Source: Acidobacteriota bacterium
Lineage (GTDB): Bacteria > Acidobacteriota > UBA6911
Assembly (NCBI GenBank): GCA_031254095.1
Contig: JAIRVC010000367.1
Location: 1-9,853, forward strand
Direction of reading: 5' to 3'
DNA: 9,853 nt
Shown piece after piece: positions 7,088 to 9,853 of this stretch. The notes beneath the pieces were generated by a model. The model made no database searches. It was not told where the DNA came from and worked only from the letters and a program-made list of their open reading frames with translations. Position 1 is the stretch's first letter. Every line of letters starts with the position of its first letter. A program made the translations under genes and the position numbers.

Positions 7088-7144
7088 ATTGCAGATTTTA
7101 TACGTGAATAATACTGTATTATTGCAGATTTTATGCGCGAATAA
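7088..7144 (-). promoter_or_regulatory. Twin 24-bp boxes with palindromic cores upstream of the ATPase gene (likely promoter/operator)
   Basis: Bases 7088-7111 and 7121-7144 match at 22 of 24 positions, spaced 33 bp apart (about three helical turns). Each contains an imperfect dyad, TTATACGTGAATAA (7098-7111) and TTATGCGCGAATAA (7131-7144). A perfect 17-bp palindrome, 8-bp arms around 7115, spans the end of the first box to the start of the second (7107-7123). On the minus strand the near box yields TATAAAAT (7095-7102), a good -10 candidate about 46 bases before the ATPase ATG, though the -35 (GCAATA, 7120-7125) is poor. The overlap of dyads with the -10 suggests a repressor site. Function is inferred. 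Confidence 0.55.
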
Positions 7145-7208
7145 ATATATCTGGTTGCATATTTTTGACACAATAGTGGTAACTGTAAAACCTTCATGCT
7201 TTGTTGGG

Positions 7209-7267
7209 ATGGGAGCATTTCGCCCGCATTTTCACAAACTTGCCTGCGAGGGCGGCCTTGTTCCCAT
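7209..7267. other. Compound stem-loop downstream of uvrA, non-coding
   Basis: Outer arms ATGGGA (7209-7214) and TCCCAT (7262-7267) enclose a second stem, CGCCCGCA (7221-7228) with TGC and GGGCG (7245-7247, 7250-7254) separated by a 2-base bulge. The unit starts 33 bases after the uvrA stop and would be in its transcript. It lacks a U-tract and is not a canonical terminator. It could be a processing or stability element or a dispersed intergenic repeat. The rest of 7145-7300 shows no gene or recognised element. Confidence 0.4.
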
Positions 7268-7300
7268 GTCTTTTGAAATAACCTCTGCTGAATCAGTCTT

Positions 7301-9853
<2,553 letters not shown>

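Noticed and set aside
7088..7144. CRISPR-like repeat pair
   Set aside because: Only two copies with a 9-base gap and mismatches; no spacer-length interval and no cas gene.
7165..7170. Consensus TTGACA on the plus strand
   Set aside because: No -10 box at 16-18 bp spacing and no plus-strand gene downstream; a chance match in AT-rich DNA.

Overview
The window looks like a piece of a chromosome from an anaerobic bacterium of moderate to fairly high G+C. The genes are mostly housekeeping and central metabolism, and both ends cut through a gene (purA on the left, uvrA on the right). The fermentative, anaerobic lifestyle is inferred from a complete ferredoxin-dependent 2-oxoacid oxidoreductase operon and two radical SAM enzymes. 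Phylum cannot be fixed from the sequence alone; a PVC-type or similar gut or sediment anaerobe is a guess. The base composition of the last ~117 bases differs sharply from the rest, so the right edge could be an assembly join.

Plus-strand half (1-3532): the C-terminal half of adenylosuccinate synthetase (purA); a short AT-containing leader; then a tight three-gene operon, vorC-vorB-vorA, with strong Shine-Dalgarno sites. It encodes a small 2x[4Fe-4S] ferredoxin subunit, the alpha subunit, and a protein that fuses the thiamine-diphosphate beta subunit to the gamma subunit. Together these should make a 2-oxoacid:ferredoxin oxidoreductase, probably for branched-chain 2-oxoacids from valine, leucine and isoleucine. 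A perfect 11-bp hairpin ends this block.

Minus-strand half (3612-9853), read right to left: uvrA (nucleotide excision repair, N-terminus outside the window); a 251-bp intergenic region holding a compound stem-loop and a pair of 24-bp near-identical boxes with palindromic cores; a DUF4143-type AAA ATPase; queE (7-deazaguanine pathway), only 9 bp after it; and a B12-domain-like radical SAM protein of unknown substrate, after a 28-bp tandem duplication that copies the 3' end of queE. The ATPase, queE and radical SAM gene probably share a transcript. Their start codons lack clear Shine-Dalgarno sites, unlike the vor genes.

No tRNA, rRNA, CRISPR array, insertion sequence or defence island was found. 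The points most worth following up are the duplicated operator-like boxes, the 28-bp tandem duplication, the intergenic stem-loop and the compositional break in uvrA. I see no convincing new multi-gene system.
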